A stretch of 64,000 bases of DNA, from positions 186,001 to 250,000 of the forward strand of contig NZ_JAUYQD010000018.1 of the NCBI RefSeq assembly GCF_030697375.1. Reading direction: 5' to 3'. Source of the DNA: Rhodoferax sp. GTDB taxonomy: Bacteria; Pseudomonadota; Gammaproteobacteria; Burkholderiales; Burkholderiaceae_C. A program made the translations under genes and the position numbers. Shown piece by piece: positions 1 to 8,138 of this stretch (within the stretch, counting starts at the first letter, position 1; each line of letters starts with the position of its first letter). The notes beneath the pieces were generated by a model. It made no database searches. It saw only the letters and a program-made list of their open reading frames with translations, and was not told the origin of the DNA.

Positions 1-701
1 TCGTAGTCGCGCACCACCCGCAGCCCTTTGGGGAACTCCGCCAGAATCAGTGAGCGCACCCGCTCGCAGACTTCGTGGATATTGACGTCGCCCACCAGGT
101 GCGGGCGCCGGTGCGGTGCCAACAAGCGGTCCACCAGGCTTTGCAGCCGGTCCGCCTCGCGGATGATGACCTGGGTGTATTCGGTCAGGTCGGGCGACTC
201 CATCTCCATTTCCAGCAACTGCGCCGCACCGCGAATGCCGCCCAGGGGGTTTTTGATCTCGTGGGCCAGGTTGCGGATCAGTTCCTTATTGGTCTGGGCC
301 TGCTCGGCCAGACGGTCTTCGCGGTCCTGGCGGGTTTGCTGCTCCTGCGGCACCATCTCCACAATGATTTCGTCCGCCGGCTGGCTGCTGGTGACGATGA
401 CATGCACCGGCATGGGCTCCACGCCTACCCGCTTGAGCCAAGCGTCATAACGCAGGGTGGCAAAAGCATTGCCTTGGATGCCTGCCAGCGCACTTTGCAA
501 CTGCTGCGCCTCGGTGAAAACATCGGCCAAGCAGGAGCCCACTATCATGCGCCGGGAAATGCCGAGCGCATCCTCCAGCGCGGAATTGGAAAAGAGGACA
601 GTTGCGTCGGTTTGCGCCACGGCCACCAAGGTGGCCAGCAGGTCAAACGATTGAAAGCGCGCAGCAACCGTGGCGCCAGAGGAGTGAGAGGAGGTGTTCA
701 A
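1..701 (-). CDS. glnL: Nitrogen regulation sensor histidine kinase NtrB (C-terminus outside window)
   Basis: This is the PII-controlled kinase/phosphatase that phosphorylates NtrC when nitrogen is short. About 233 codons are visible, and the ATPase end lies beyond base 1. A PAS-like N-terminal domain (about residues 20-115) is followed by a dimerisation helix with the H-box HEIKNPLGG; the phospho-accepting His is near residue 147. No ATG fits the N-terminus. The best start is the TTG at 701, six bases past the stop of the upstream gene, giving a protein beginning MNTSSHSSG. It lies downstream of glnA and the DUF4124 gene on the same strand, the usual glnA-glnL arrangement. Identity is firm; the start codon is uncertain. 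Confidence 0.9.
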   Translation of the reverse strand, partial: MNTSSHSSGATVAARFQSFDLLATLVAVAQTDATVLFSNSALEDALGISRRMIVGSCLADVFTEAQQLQSALAGIQGNAFATLRYDAWLKRVGVEPMPVHVIVTSSQPADEIIVEMVPQEQQTRQDREDRLAEQAQTNKELIRNLAHEIKNPLGGIRGAAQLLEMEMESPDLTEYTQVIIREADRLQSLVDRLLAPHRRPHLVGDVNIHEVCERVRSLILAEFPKGLRVVRDY

Positions 702-706
702 GCCTG

Positions 707-1225
707 CTATTTTGCAGCAGAGGAAGCGGATGCCGCCGACACCCGCCCCAACTCGCGCCGAATACCGGCAATGTCACTCTCGTTGCGGCTGATGCTGGCC
801 TTGAGTTCAGCCACACGTTCCAGGTATTTCTGATTGTTACGGGTTTCCGGTCCAAGTTTTTCCGGCTCCCCGTTGTTGTATTCCTTGAGCAGCTCCGCCT
901 GACGGGCTTCGGCCTTTTTGAGTTCCGATTCCAAAATCACCTTGGCATCCGAATCCTTGGCCCGTTGCTCGCCCGCATCCACCCGCTGGCCCGGTTGGGT
1001 GGCGGTGGCAACCCGTGTCGCGGGTGCTGCAGAAGGCTTGTGGGCCTGCACCACCGTGACGTTGCCGCCGGATACCAGTTTGCAATTTTTTGCCTGTGCC
1101 TCCGAAACCGTGTTGGTGTATTCATTGCCGCAACGGTAAATGCGCTCCTGCGCAACAGCGCCAGTGACCATCCACACAGCGGCAAAGGGGATCAGAATGA
1201 GAATTTTCATACGGTATTGACGCAT
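707..1225 (-). CDS. Secreted DUF4124-like protein with C-terminal coiled coil
   Basis: A 172-residue protein of unknown role. It has a hydrophobic N-terminal signal segment (core ILILIPFAAVWMVTGAVA) and then a short Cys-containing domain (IYRCGNEYTN...NCKLVSGG) resembling DUF4124. A charged Ala/Glu/Lys-rich second half is predicted to form a coiled coil. The true start may be the internal Met at 1210, which places the signal peptide at the very N-terminus. It lies between glnA and glnL on the same strand, a position such small exported proteins often hold in Comamonadaceae. Any link to nitrogen control would be inference from position only. Confidence 0.7.
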   Translation of the reverse strand: MRQYRMKILILIPFAAVWMVTGAVAQERIYRCGNEYTNTVSEAQAKNCKLVSGGNVTVVQAHKPSAAPATRVATATQPGQRVDAGEQRAKDSDAKVILESELKKAEARQAELLKEYNNGEPEKLGPETRNNQKYLERVAELKASISRNESDIAGIRRELGRVSAASASSAAK

Positions 1226-1284
1226 CCATGTGCAATGCTATTGATCCAGTATGCGTCAAAAAGTGCCATAAACCAAAAATCAAA

Positions 1285-1314
1285 AAAAAAGGACGGCAAG
1301 TGCCGTCCTTTTTT
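1285..1314 (-). terminator. Intrinsic terminator after glnA
   Basis: An A/T-flanked perfect stem (GGACGG...CCGTCC extended by A6/T6) lies 34 bases past the glnA stop and is followed on the minus strand by a T-run. It would end most glnA messages, leaving the DUF4124 gene and glnL to read-through or a weak promoter of their own. That fits the much lower need for the kinase than for glutamine synthetase. Confidence 0.85.
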
Positions 1315-1348
1315 AACACCTGACCAGCCGCCACGAAGGCAGCAGGTA

Positions 1349-2764
1349 TTACAGGGAGTAGTACATGTCGAATTCGACCGGGTGCACCGACATGCGGTAA
1401 CGGGTCACTTCCTGCATCTTCAACTCAATGTAGGCATCGATCATGCTGTCGGTGAACACGCCACCCTTGGTCAAGAACGCGCGGTCTTTGTCCAGGTGCT
1501 CCAGGGCCTGGTCCAGGCTGTGGCACACGGTGGGGACCAATTTATCTTCCTCGGGAGGCAGATGGTACAGATCCTTGGTAGCAGCTTCGCCGGGATGGAT
1601 CTTGTTTTCCACGCCATCCAGACCCGCCATCAACAAAGCGGCAAAACCCAGGTAAGGGTTCATCAATGGATCGGGGAAGCGAGCTTCCACGCGACGGCCC
1701 TTGGGGTTGGCCACAAAGGGGATGCGAATCGAAGCGGAACGGTTCTTGGCCGAGTAAGCCAATTTCACCGGTGCTTCAAAATGGGGAACCAGGCGCTTGT
1801 AGCTGTTGGTACCAGGGTTGGTGATGGCGTTCAAAGCACGGGCGTGCTTGATGATGCCGCCGATGTAGTACAGCGCGAAGTCCGACAGACCGGCATAGCC
1901 GTCGCCAGCAAACAGGTTCTTGCCGTCTTTCCACACGGACTGGTGCACGTGCATGCCGGAACCGTTGTCGCCATGGTAAGGCTTGGGCATGAAAGTGGCG
2001 GTCTTGCCATAGGCATTGGCCACGTTGTGGATCACATATTTTTGCAAAATGGTCCAGTCAGCGCGCTCAACCAAGGTGCTGAAACGGGTACCGATTTCGT
2101 TCTGGCCAGCGCCCGCCACTTCGTGGTGGAACACTTCAACCGGAATGCCCAAGGATTCGAGAATCAGGGACATTTCAGCGCGCATGTCTTGCGTGCTGTC
2201 AACGGGAGGCACAGGGAAGTAACCACCCTTGACCGTGGGACGGTGGCCGCGGTTGCCGCCTTCGAGCTTGGAACCGGTGTTCCAGGGAGCTTCGTACTCG
2301 TCAATTTCGTAGAAGGTGTTGTTCGGCTCGGTGCTCCAACGCACGCCGTCAAAAATGAAGAATTCTGGCTCGGGGCCGAAGAATGCAGCATCACCAATGC
2401 CGGAGGCCTTGAGGTAGGCTTCAGCGCGCTTGGCAATGGAGCGTGGGTCGCGGTCGTAGGACTTACCGTCGCTAGGCTCCACCACATCACAGGTGATGAT
2501 GATGGTGGTTTCTTCGAAGAAGGGGTCGATATTGGCGGTGTTGGGGTCCGGCATGAGCAACATGTCCGAAGCTTCAATACCCTTCCAGCCTGCGATCGAA
2601 GAGCCGTCAAAGGCATGGCCCGACGTGAACTTGTCTTCATCAAAATGGGATACAGGCACCGTGGTGTGCTGCTGTTTGCCGCGGGTATCGGTGAAACGGA
2701 AGTCAACAAATTTGACTTCGTTCTCTTTCACCATCTTCATCACGTCTGCGACGGTCTTGGCCAT
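1349..2764 (-). CDS. glnA: Glutamine synthetase, type I
   Basis: Cytoplasmic dodecameric enzyme that makes glutamine from glutamate, ammonia and ATP. The protein is 471 residues, standard for GSI. Visible signatures are the N-terminal beta-grasp region with FDGSSIAGW, the metal/ATP region PEPEFFIFD, the ammonia/glutamate loop near NGSGMH, and the adenylylation loop [10 protein letters not shown] with Tyr400 as the GlnE target. An open frame extends upstream to 2842, but the start is set at 2764: it has an AGGAG Shine-Dalgarno nine bases upstream, and MAKTVADVM is the family's normal N-terminus. Expression should be driven by the sigma-54 promoter and NtrC sites listed separately. Confidence 0.98.
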   Translation of the reverse strand: MAKTVADVMKMVKENEVKFVDFRFTDTRGKQQHTTVPVSHFDEDKFTSGHAFDGSSIAGWKGIEASDMLLMPDPNTANIDPFFEETTIIITCDVVEPSDGKSYDRDPRSIAKRAEAYLKASGIGDAAFFGPEPEFFIFDGVRWSTEPNNTFYEIDEYEAPWNTGSKLEGGNRGHRPTVKGGYFPVPPVDSTQDMRAEMSLILESLGIPVEVFHHEVAGAGQNEIGTRFSTLVERADWTILQKYVIHNVANAYGKTATFMPKPYHGDNGSGMHVHQSVWKDGKNLFAGDGYAGLSDFALYYIGGIIKHARALNAITNPGTNSYKRLVPHFEAPVKLAYSAKNRSASIRIPFVANPKGRRVEARFPDPLMNPYLGFAALLMAGLDGVENKIHPGEAATKDLYHLPPEEDKLVPTVCHSLDQALEHLDKDRAFLTKGGVFTDSMIDAYIELKMQEVTRYRMSVHPVEFDMYYSL

Positions 2765-2811
2765 CAAATACTCCTGTTGCACGGTTGTTAAAAGAATTGC
2801 CCTGTCCACAA

Positions 2812-2827
2812 TGCAGCTTTTGTGCCA
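2812..2827 (-). promoter_or_regulatory. Sigma-54 (-24/-12) promoter of glnA
   Basis: On the minus strand the sequence TGGCAC-AAAAG-CTGCA matches the sigma-54 consensus, with GG and GC exactly ten bases apart. It lies about 50 bases upstream of the glnA start codon. Together with the NtrC-type sites about 140-160 bases further upstream, it predicts nitrogen-limited activation of glnA by phosphorylated NtrC. Confidence 0.8.
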
Positions 2828-2953
2828 AAAGTTGCAACGCACACATTTTTGCTAAAGCACTCTATTTTGCCTTGAGATCAAGGCCATTTTGGATGCCCTA
2901 AGTCAAAGACTCGCATGGAAAAAAAATCATTGCGCACGGAGTGCAGCACCAAT

Positions 2954-2983
2954 GCGCCAATACAGTGCGCACATTATTGGTGC
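2954..2983 (-). promoter_or_regulatory. NtrC-type enhancer sites upstream of glnA
   Basis: A perfect GCAC-N7-GTGC dyad (2969-2983) has the same arrangement as the strong NtrC sites of enteric glnA. Directly adjacent (2954-2968) is a one-mismatch copy, GCAC-N7-GCGC. Spacing to the -24 element is about 130-155 bases, normal for an enhancer acting by looping. The sites fill the gap just past the stop codon of the next upstream gene. Confidence 0.7.
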
Positions 2984-2987
2984 ACCG

Positions 2988-3785
2988 CTATTTGCGCACC
3001 AACTCGGGGCCAACCGATGCTTGGAAGGTATCCAAGCCGCGACGCAAGCCTTGGTACGCGGGTTCGACCACATCCGGGTCGCCCTTGACCCCCAGTTCAA
3101 TATGGCGCCCATATTCGGGGTGGTCCACACTGGGCAGGCTGAACACTTTGACGCCCAGGTAGACCCGCTCAATCTCTTCCATCAAAGGCGTCAGGGTGGC
3201 TTCCATGGCGCCAAAGACAATGATGGATTTTTCGATCCAGGCGGCGGTTTGGAACAGATGCGGGTAATGGGTGTCCAGCACCCACTCCACCATGGGCCAA
3301 GCCATGACCGGAAAGCCCGGCACAAAATGGACCGTGCCACAGCTAAAGCCCGGAATTCCGTTGAACGGGTTGGGAATGATCTGCGCACCCACCGGAAAAA
3401 CGCCCATGTTCAGGCGGTGGATGTTGTCGGGCTGGTGGGGATCAAACACCTGGCCACGCTCTTGGGCGGTTGTCCGCATGCGCTGCACGATCAGGGCCTC
3501 GGCTTCCGGGTGCAAAGCCGACCCGACGCCCAGGGCCCGCGCGGCACATTGGCGGGTATGGTCATCCGGCGTAGCGCCAATCCCACCGGTGGAAAACACC
3601 ACATCCCCCGACGCAAATGCACGCTTCAGGGTGGCCGTGATGCGCTCGGGAGAGTCACCCACATACTCGGCGTAATCCAGTGGCAGGCCACGCGCCTTGA
3701 GCAATTCAATGACCTTGGGCATGTGCTTGTCTGCACGTTTTCCAGACAGAATTTCATCTCCCACCACGATCAGGCCAAAATTCAT
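2988..3785 (-). CDS. CinA-like protein, MoCF (molybdopterin-binding) domain
   Basis: A 265-residue protein consisting almost wholly of one MoCF_biosynth domain. It begins with GLIVVGDEILSG and carries the STGGIGATPDD loop typical of the competence/damage-inducible CinA family. The C-terminal amidase half of full-length CinA is absent, as in many stand-alone MoCF proteins. The start at 3785 is preferred over a GTG at 3791 because GAGG lies five bases upstream. It follows the EI24 gene by a few bases, so the two are probably co-transcribed. The true substrate is unknown, although pyridine-nucleotide pyrophosphatase activity is known for some CinA domains. Confidence 0.8.
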   Translation of the reverse strand: MNFGLIVVGDEILSGKRADKHMPKVIELLKARGLPLDYAEYVGDSPERITATLKRAFASGDVVFSTGGIGATPDDHTRQCAARALGVGSALHPEAEALIVQRMRTTAQERGQVFDPHQPDNIHRLNMGVFPVGAQIIPNPFNGIPGFSCGTVHFVPGFPVMAWPMVEWVLDTHYPHLFQTAAWIEKSIIVFGAMEATLTPLMEEIERVYLGVKVFSLPSVDHPEYGRHIELGVKGDPDVVEPAYQGLRRGLDTFQASVGPELVRK

Positions 3786-3792
3786 AAACACC

Positions 3793-4623
3793 TCACATAT
3801 TGGGTTCTACAACCGTTTGCACTGCTGCACGTTCACGCCGCAAGTCCTGCAAAGCAGCCAGGCAATAGTGGGCAAACCACAGCGACGCAAAGGCAAAAAT
3901 CAGGGTGTATACCCAGATCGAAATAGGCACCAAAATGGGGGCCATCACGATGGTCATGACACCAATCGACCAGATCAAGCTGGGCGCTGCACCCAAATAG
4001 CCCACCAGCATGCCCATGCCCACCAAGGCAATCCGGTGGCGGCGAATCAGTGCTTGCCGCTCCTCGCGGGTGGCATGCTCCGCCAAAGCATCGAAGGCCA
4101 TGACCCGGTAGGTCAACCAGCCCCAAATCAACGGGGGAAGCACCAACACCAGGGGCGGCACCAGCCACAGCGGCACCGACACCACCATGGCCAGCAGCGC
4201 CATTGCGGTCGAACCCAGCGACCACCCCAAACTGCCCCAAAACGAGGCCCCCTGCCTGCGCTCCAAGCCCTCAAACCGGCGCTTGGCGACCAAGGCCACG
4301 ATGACAGGCGTCATCAACAACCCGACCACCAGCAATGAGCCCATCACAATCACCGGGGTCACCACGGCAATCACCACCATGGGTGCCAGTACCGACTTGA
4401 GTTGCCCCATGCCTGCACGTTCCAGCCATGCCCATGCATTGTTCAACAGCGCGGAGGACTCCAACATCGCCCGGACCTGGTCCAAGGCGGGTTCCCAATA
4501 AAAGTAACCCAATCCTCCGATGGCGCCCACCATCAGGATCACCGGAAGCAGAGACAAGATGATCACGCGGGGATGCATGCAGTACGCGACCGCGCGCCAA
4601 AACGAGTCAAGAATCAGGTTCAA
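3793..4623 (-). CDS. EI24-domain integral membrane protein
   Basis: About 276 residues with several long hydrophobic segments: a pair near residues 15-45, a block near 90-130, a pair near 160-200 and a C-terminal pair. The pattern is that of the EI24/CysZ superfamily of inner-membrane proteins. CysZ moves sulfate, but nothing here identifies a substrate. An ATG at 4689 would extend the frame into the 3' end of the pseudouridine synthase gene. That extension looks like overlapping sequence, so I favour the TTG at 4623, just before the first hydrophobic helix. The start is uncertain. Confidence 0.7.
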   Translation of the reverse strand: MNLILDSFWRAVAYCMHPRVIILSLLPVILMVGAIGGLGYFYWEPALDQVRAMLESSALLNNAWAWLERAGMGQLKSVLAPMVVIAVVTPVIVMGSLLVVGLLMTPVIVALVAKRRFEGLERRQGASFWGSLGWSLGSTAMALLAMVVSVPLWLVPPLVLVLPPLIWGWLTYRVMAFDALAEHATREERQALIRRHRIALVGMGMLVGYLGAAPSLIWSIGVMTIVMAPILVPISIWVYTLIFAFASLWFAHYCLAALQDLRRERAAVQTVVEPNM

Positions 4624-4643
4624 GGTAAGCGCTCCAGTACCAA

Positions 4644-5387
4644 CTACGCGGAAATTTGTGCCAAATCCGTGGCACTCAGCCAGCGCCATTGCCCGGGCAA
4701 CAAATCAACGGGCAAACGCAGGCCCCCAATCTGGGAACGGTGCAAGGCCTCGACCCGGTTACTCACAGCCGCCACCATGCGTTTGACTTGGTGGTATTTA
4801 CCCTCCGTCAGGGTGAGCCGCAGGTGGTATTCATCTACCGCCTCGCATGCCGCTGCGCGCACCGGCTTGGGATCATCGTCCAGCACCACCCCCTCCAGCA
4901 AACGGTCCACCTGGCGCGCATCCAGCGGGTGCTTGACGGTCACCTCGTACACCTTGGGCACATGGTGGCGCGGCGAACTCATGCGGTGAATGAATTTGCC
5001 ATCATCGGTGAGCAGCAACATGCCCGTAGTGTCCTGGTCCAGCCGCCCCACCGCCTGCACCCCCTGCACCGCAGCCTTTTGCGGGCGCAAACGCAGTGGT
5101 GAAGGCAACAGGGTGTAGATGCTGGGGTAGGTGGACGGCTTTTGCGAACACTCGGTGGCTGCGGGTTTGTGCAGCACCAGGTAGGCCTTCTCGAAGTACG
5201 GCCAGTCTTCCCCCTGAACCCGAAAGCGCAATCCTTCCGCTACAAATTCCATAGCTGCTTGCGCACAGGGGACGGGGGCTTGCGCATCATTTGGCATATA
5301 AACTTGCACCAAACCCTGCTGGATCAGCCCGGCGCACACGCGGCGCGTGCCAAAGCCTTGTGAATAGAGAACATCTTGAAGTTGCAT
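4644..5387 (-). CDS. RsuA-family 16S rRNA pseudouridine synthase
   Basis: A 247-residue enzyme that isomerises a uridine in rRNA. An N-terminal S4-like RNA-binding part (LQDVLYSQGFGTRR...) precedes the catalytic domain with the motif GRLDQDTTGMLLL; the catalytic Asp is near residue 117. Further RsuA-type signatures are KVYEVTV and the later EGKYHQVKRM. By its compact length and motifs it resembles RsuA (16S U516) more than RluB/E/F, but specificity cannot be settled by eye. The start is the Met at 5387 (MQLQDVLYS), since the upstream extension to 5441 has no family character. Confidence 0.85.
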   Translation of the reverse strand: MQLQDVLYSQGFGTRRVCAGLIQQGLVQVYMPNDAQAPVPCAQAAMEFVAEGLRFRVQGEDWPYFEKAYLVLHKPAATECSQKPSTYPSIYTLLPSPLRLRPQKAAVQGVQAVGRLDQDTTGMLLLTDDGKFIHRMSSPRHHVPKVYEVTVKHPLDARQVDRLLEGVVLDDDPKPVRAAACEAVDEYHLRLTLTEGKYHQVKRMVAAVSNRVEALHRSQIGGLRLPVDLLPGQWRWLSATDLAQISA

Positions 5388-5459
5388 AAACCGTAGTATC
5401 GCAGGCCCAATCCCGTTAGACTGTGTCCACCGTGTTTCCAACCAATACGAGATCCACCC

Positions 5460-6986
5460 ATGTCAGACGATCTGGTTTTTAGTGACGAACTCCCGACACC
5501 CGTCCTTCGAAAAGAGCAAGCGCCTTGGCAGGTATTGGTGGTGGACGATGAGCCGGCGGTCCATGAAGTGACCAAGCTGGTCATGGCAGGGTTTGAAATG
5601 GAAGGGCGCCCCTTGCAGTTCACCCACTGCTACAGCGCAGCCGAAGCCCGCACTGTCCTCTGCGCCCCCAACGATTTCGCCCTGATACTGCTGGATGTGG
5701 TCATGGAAACCGAGCATGCCGGGCTGGATTTGGCACGCTACATCCGGGAAGACATTGGCAACCGCAATGTTCGCATTGTCCTGCGCACCGGACAGCCCGG
5801 CCAGGCACCGGAAGAGCAGGTGATCCGGGACTACGATATCAATGATTACAAGGAAAAGACCGACCTGACCCGGCGCCGCTTGATCACGGTGTTCTACTCC
5901 GGTCTGCGTGCCTACCGGGATCTGATGCGCATTGAACACGCCCGACTGGGACTGCGGCGGTCCATTGAGGCCATCAGCCAAATATGCGACTCCGACAATT
6001 TGCGCAATTTCGCGTCCGCCGTGCTGGAACAGGTCAATTACCTGCTGAACCTCAACGGTGAAGGCTTGTGTGCAAGCCACCTGTCCACCTATGCAGCCAA
6101 TGCGGCCAACGGCAATATTCGGGTCTTGGCCGCCACCGAAGCGTATTCACAACTCTTGGTCGGGCAAGATGTGGACAAGCTACCAGCCGAAGTTCGCGAA
6201 GCCCTGGATCGCGTATTGACCGAGAAAGCCAGCCACCACGGCGATAAACACTACGCGGGCTATTTCCGCACCAAAGCGGGGAGCGAAAGCCTGATTTACA
6301 TGGTGTTTCCTGAACCCGTGAATGACAGCGCGCGGGAGCTATTGGAATTATTCTCACGCAACGTAGCCATCACCTACGACGGACTTTTGCTGCGCGAAGA
6401 CATACAGCACACCCAGCGCACCACCATTTCGATTTTGGGCGGTGCCATTGAAAAACGCAGCATCCAACCGGAGCAACACTTACGACGCATAGGCGAGATC
6501 GCCGCACTGCTGGCAGAAAAAAGTGGTGCATCGTGCGCCGACGTGGAACTCATCCGCATGGCAGCCACACTGCACGATGTCGGTAAATCCTGCGTAGCAG
6601 ATCAAATACTCACCAAGCCTGGGCCGCTGACCACAGAGGAGTGGGACGCCGTAAAAGCCCATGCACCCCAAGGACACGCACTCTTGTCCCGCTCCAGTGC
6701 GAGTGTCCATATGCTAGGAGCAGTAGCGGCACTGGAACACCACGAACACTGGGATGGTTCCGGCTACCCCCAAGGTTTGAGCGGGGAAAATATCAGCTTG
6801 GTCGGGCGAATTTCCGCCATTGCGGACGTACTGGATTCTCTGGTAAGTGCCAGTTGCTACAAAAAAGCCTGGCCCCTGCAAGAGGCCCTCACCTACCTGA
6901 ACACCCATTCTGGTCAACAGTTTGACCCCGGCCTGATTGCTGTGCTCAACGCCCATCTGCAAGCTGTTGAAAAAATTTACAGCTAG
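5460..6986 (+). CDS. Response regulator REC-DUF3369-HD-GYP (cyclic-di-GMP phosphodiesterase)
   Basis: A 508-residue cytoplasmic signalling protein. The receiver domain (about 23-145) starts VLVVDDEP and has phospho-acceptor Asp79 in LILLDVV. A DUF3369 sensory segment covers about 150-320. The HD-GYP domain (about 325-505) has HD at 372-373 in LHDVGKS, HH at 427-428 and GYP at 435-437. All metal-binding and GYP residues are present, so c-di-GMP hydrolysis is expected when the receiver is phosphorylated. It is divergent from rsuA and has no kinase gene next to it, so the partner kinase is encoded elsewhere. Confidence 0.92.
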   Translation: MSDDLVFSDELPTPVLRKEQAPWQVLVVDDEPAVHEVTKLVMAGFEMEGRPLQFTHCYSAAEARTVLCAPNDFALILLDVVMETEHAGLDLARYIREDIGNRNVRIVLRTGQPGQAPEEQVIRDYDINDYKEKTDLTRRRLITVFYSGLRAYRDLMRIEHARLGLRRSIEAISQICDSDNLRNFASAVLEQVNYLLNLNGEGLCASHLSTYAANAANGNIRVLAATEAYSQLLVGQDVDKLPAEVREALDRVLTEKASHHGDKHYAGYFRTKAGSESLIYMVFPEPVNDSARELLELFSRNVAITYDGLLLREDIQHTQRTTISILGGAIEKRSIQPEQHLRRIGEIAALLAEKSGASCADVELIRMAATLHDVGKSCVADQILTKPGPLTTEEWDAVKAHAPQGHALLSRSSASVHMLGAVAALEHHEHWDGSGYPQGLSGENISLVGRISAIADVLDSLVSASCYKKAWPLQEALTYLNTHSGQQFDPGLIAVLNAHLQAVEKIYS

Positions 6987-7097
6987 GGCGTGTGATCGAA
7001 TTTGGAAGGCACTTGTAGAGCCCCCAAATATCCCGATAAACTACCGATTGCTTATAAGAAGCCACGACTGAGGGCTAGGCAATCAGGGAGATACAAA

Positions 7098-7796
7098 ATG
7101 ATTTGGGTATTTTTGCTCGGCGCAGGTGCGGGGGCTGGCATGCTGTTTTGGTGGGATAAAGCCACCGCACCAAAACGTCAGCGCATTCCAGAAGAATGGC
7201 CACTCAAACTACGGCCACTCGTCAATAGCAGCGAACGGCGGGTGTGGATTTGGCTATCAAAGGTCATGTTCGACCAACAGCTTTTGGTGAAACTACCGGT
7301 GACGCGCTTCACGAGTCCCACCGTCACAGAAGAAGCCACCCACTGGTACCCACTGCTCAATGGTGTTTATTGCACATTTACGGTGTGCGCCATGGATGGG
7401 CGGGTCATTGCATGTGTTGATGTGCAAGGCCCCAGCGGGCGGTCCATGGCGAACCAGGCCCTTAAAAATTCCCTGCTGTCGCAGTGCGGTATTCGCTATT
7501 GGGTGGTTGATCCTTCCAACCTCCCGCACCTTAGCCAAATTCGGACAGCGCTATTGGGTGAACCCGCCATGAAGGGCAGTGATCGTGATCTTCTGGAAAC
7601 ACGCTTCAAGGATGTGCGTGAAAACCTGCAGGCCGCAGTGACTCGCCAAAGAAACCACAAAAGCGGCCCCATGGAACGGCCCGACGCCGAAATTCACACC
7701 GGCGCGGATTTTCCTGAAAGTCGCCTGCCGTCCGGTTGGGAGCAAAACTCATTTCTGACGCCACTGGACAGCCGCTCGGCCGCTTTAGGAAAATAA
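7098..7796 (+). CDS. DUF2726-domain membrane-anchored protein
   Basis: About 232 residues. The chosen start (7098) gives an immediate transmembrane helix (IWVFLLGAGAGAGMLFWW) and has AGGGAG seven bases upstream; the frame is open upstream to 7002 but without a ribosome site. The central region (SSERRVWIWLSKVM...DVQGP...LLSQCGIRYWVVD) matches the pattern of DUF2726, a restriction-endonuclease-fold family distantly related to NERD. A charged tail follows. The role is unknown. It is the last sizeable chromosomal gene before the ssrA remnant. Confidence 0.7.
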   Translation: MIWVFLLGAGAGAGMLFWWDKATAPKRQRIPEEWPLKLRPLVNSSERRVWIWLSKVMFDQQLLVKLPVTRFTSPTVTEEATHWYPLLNGVYCTFTVCAMDGRVIACVDVQGPSGRSMANQALKNSLLSQCGIRYWVVDPSNLPHLSQIRTALLGEPAMKGSDRDLLETRFKDVRENLQAAVTRQRNHKSGPMERPDAEIHTGADFPESRLPSGWEQNSFLTPLDSRSAALGK

Positions 7797-7836
7797 ACCG
7801 CTGCAAAGCGACCACTGGCGTGTTCGCTATGTCGAT

Positions 7837-7980
7837 TCACTTGTTCTTTAACTTCCCGCGAGGAATCACTGCCGTAGTCACCGCCGCACGAATTGGCTCA
7901 CCTGAAATGGGTTTGGGCGGCGAGGTGTCTTTTTTTGGCTTTTTACTTTCTTTATTGGTTTTTTGCTGACCTTTGGCCAT
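7837..7980 (-). CDS. Small basic Lys-rich protein, 47 residues
   Basis: A very short gene: ATG at 7980, TGA at 7837-7839, preceded on the minus strand by a strong Shine-Dalgarno (GGAGGTCACC then ATG). The product begins MAKGQQKTNKESKKPKKD and is Lys/Pro-rich, then gives a short apolar stretch and a basic end (PRGKLKNK). I recall similar MAKGQ..N.E.KKPKK proteins from Burkholderiales genomes, but that is from memory. The ribosome site, start and codon pattern support a real gene. Function is unknown; nucleic-acid binding is only a guess from charge. Confidence 0.65.
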   Translation of the reverse strand: MAKGQQKTNKESKKPKKDTSPPKPISGEPIRAAVTTAVIPRGKLKNK

Positions 7981-8058
7981 GGTGACCTCCGTTGTAAAAG
8001 TGGATATGGAATGCACACTTTACACGATACATTCCTGTGGAATTGAGCTTTACCCAAG

Positions 8059-8090
8059 AAAAAAGCCGCCAACGGGTTAGCGTTGGCGGC
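8059..8090 (-). terminator. Intrinsic terminator after the ssrA 3' end
   Basis: A ten-base-pair perfect stem (GCCGCCAACG / CGTTGGCGGC, six-base loop) is followed by T6 on the minus strand, 13 bases beyond the CCA end of the ssrA fragment. This is the terminator expected for the original chromosomal tmRNA gene. Confidence 0.9.
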
Positions 8091-8102
8091 CTTCAAGAGA
8101 GG

Positions 8103-8138
8103 TGGTGGCGGAAGCGGGAACCGAACCCGCGTCCGCAT
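8103..8138 (-). ncRNA. ssrA: 3'-end fragment of tmRNA gene (displaced attachment site)
   Basis: On the minus strand this reads GCGGAC, a T-arm GCGGG-TTCGGTT-CCCGC, the acceptor strand TTCCGCC, discriminator A and an encoded CCA. The GGACGCGGGTTC block just before the T-loop is a hallmark of tmRNA 3' ends. Upstream (8139-8420) I could not find the resume codon, a proteolysis tag ending in ALAA, or a 5' acceptor strand able to pair with TTCCGCC. I therefore read this as only the 3' part of ssrA, cut off by integration of the element to its right. The terminator follows directly. A divergent complete tmRNA cannot be excluded without covariance-model scoring. Confidence 0.65.

Noticed and set aside
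602-2791. Long plus-strand open frame (729 codons)
   Set aside because: It lies antisense to glnA and the DUF4124 gene, has no ribosome site, and follows from the GC-rich codon pattern of the real genes.
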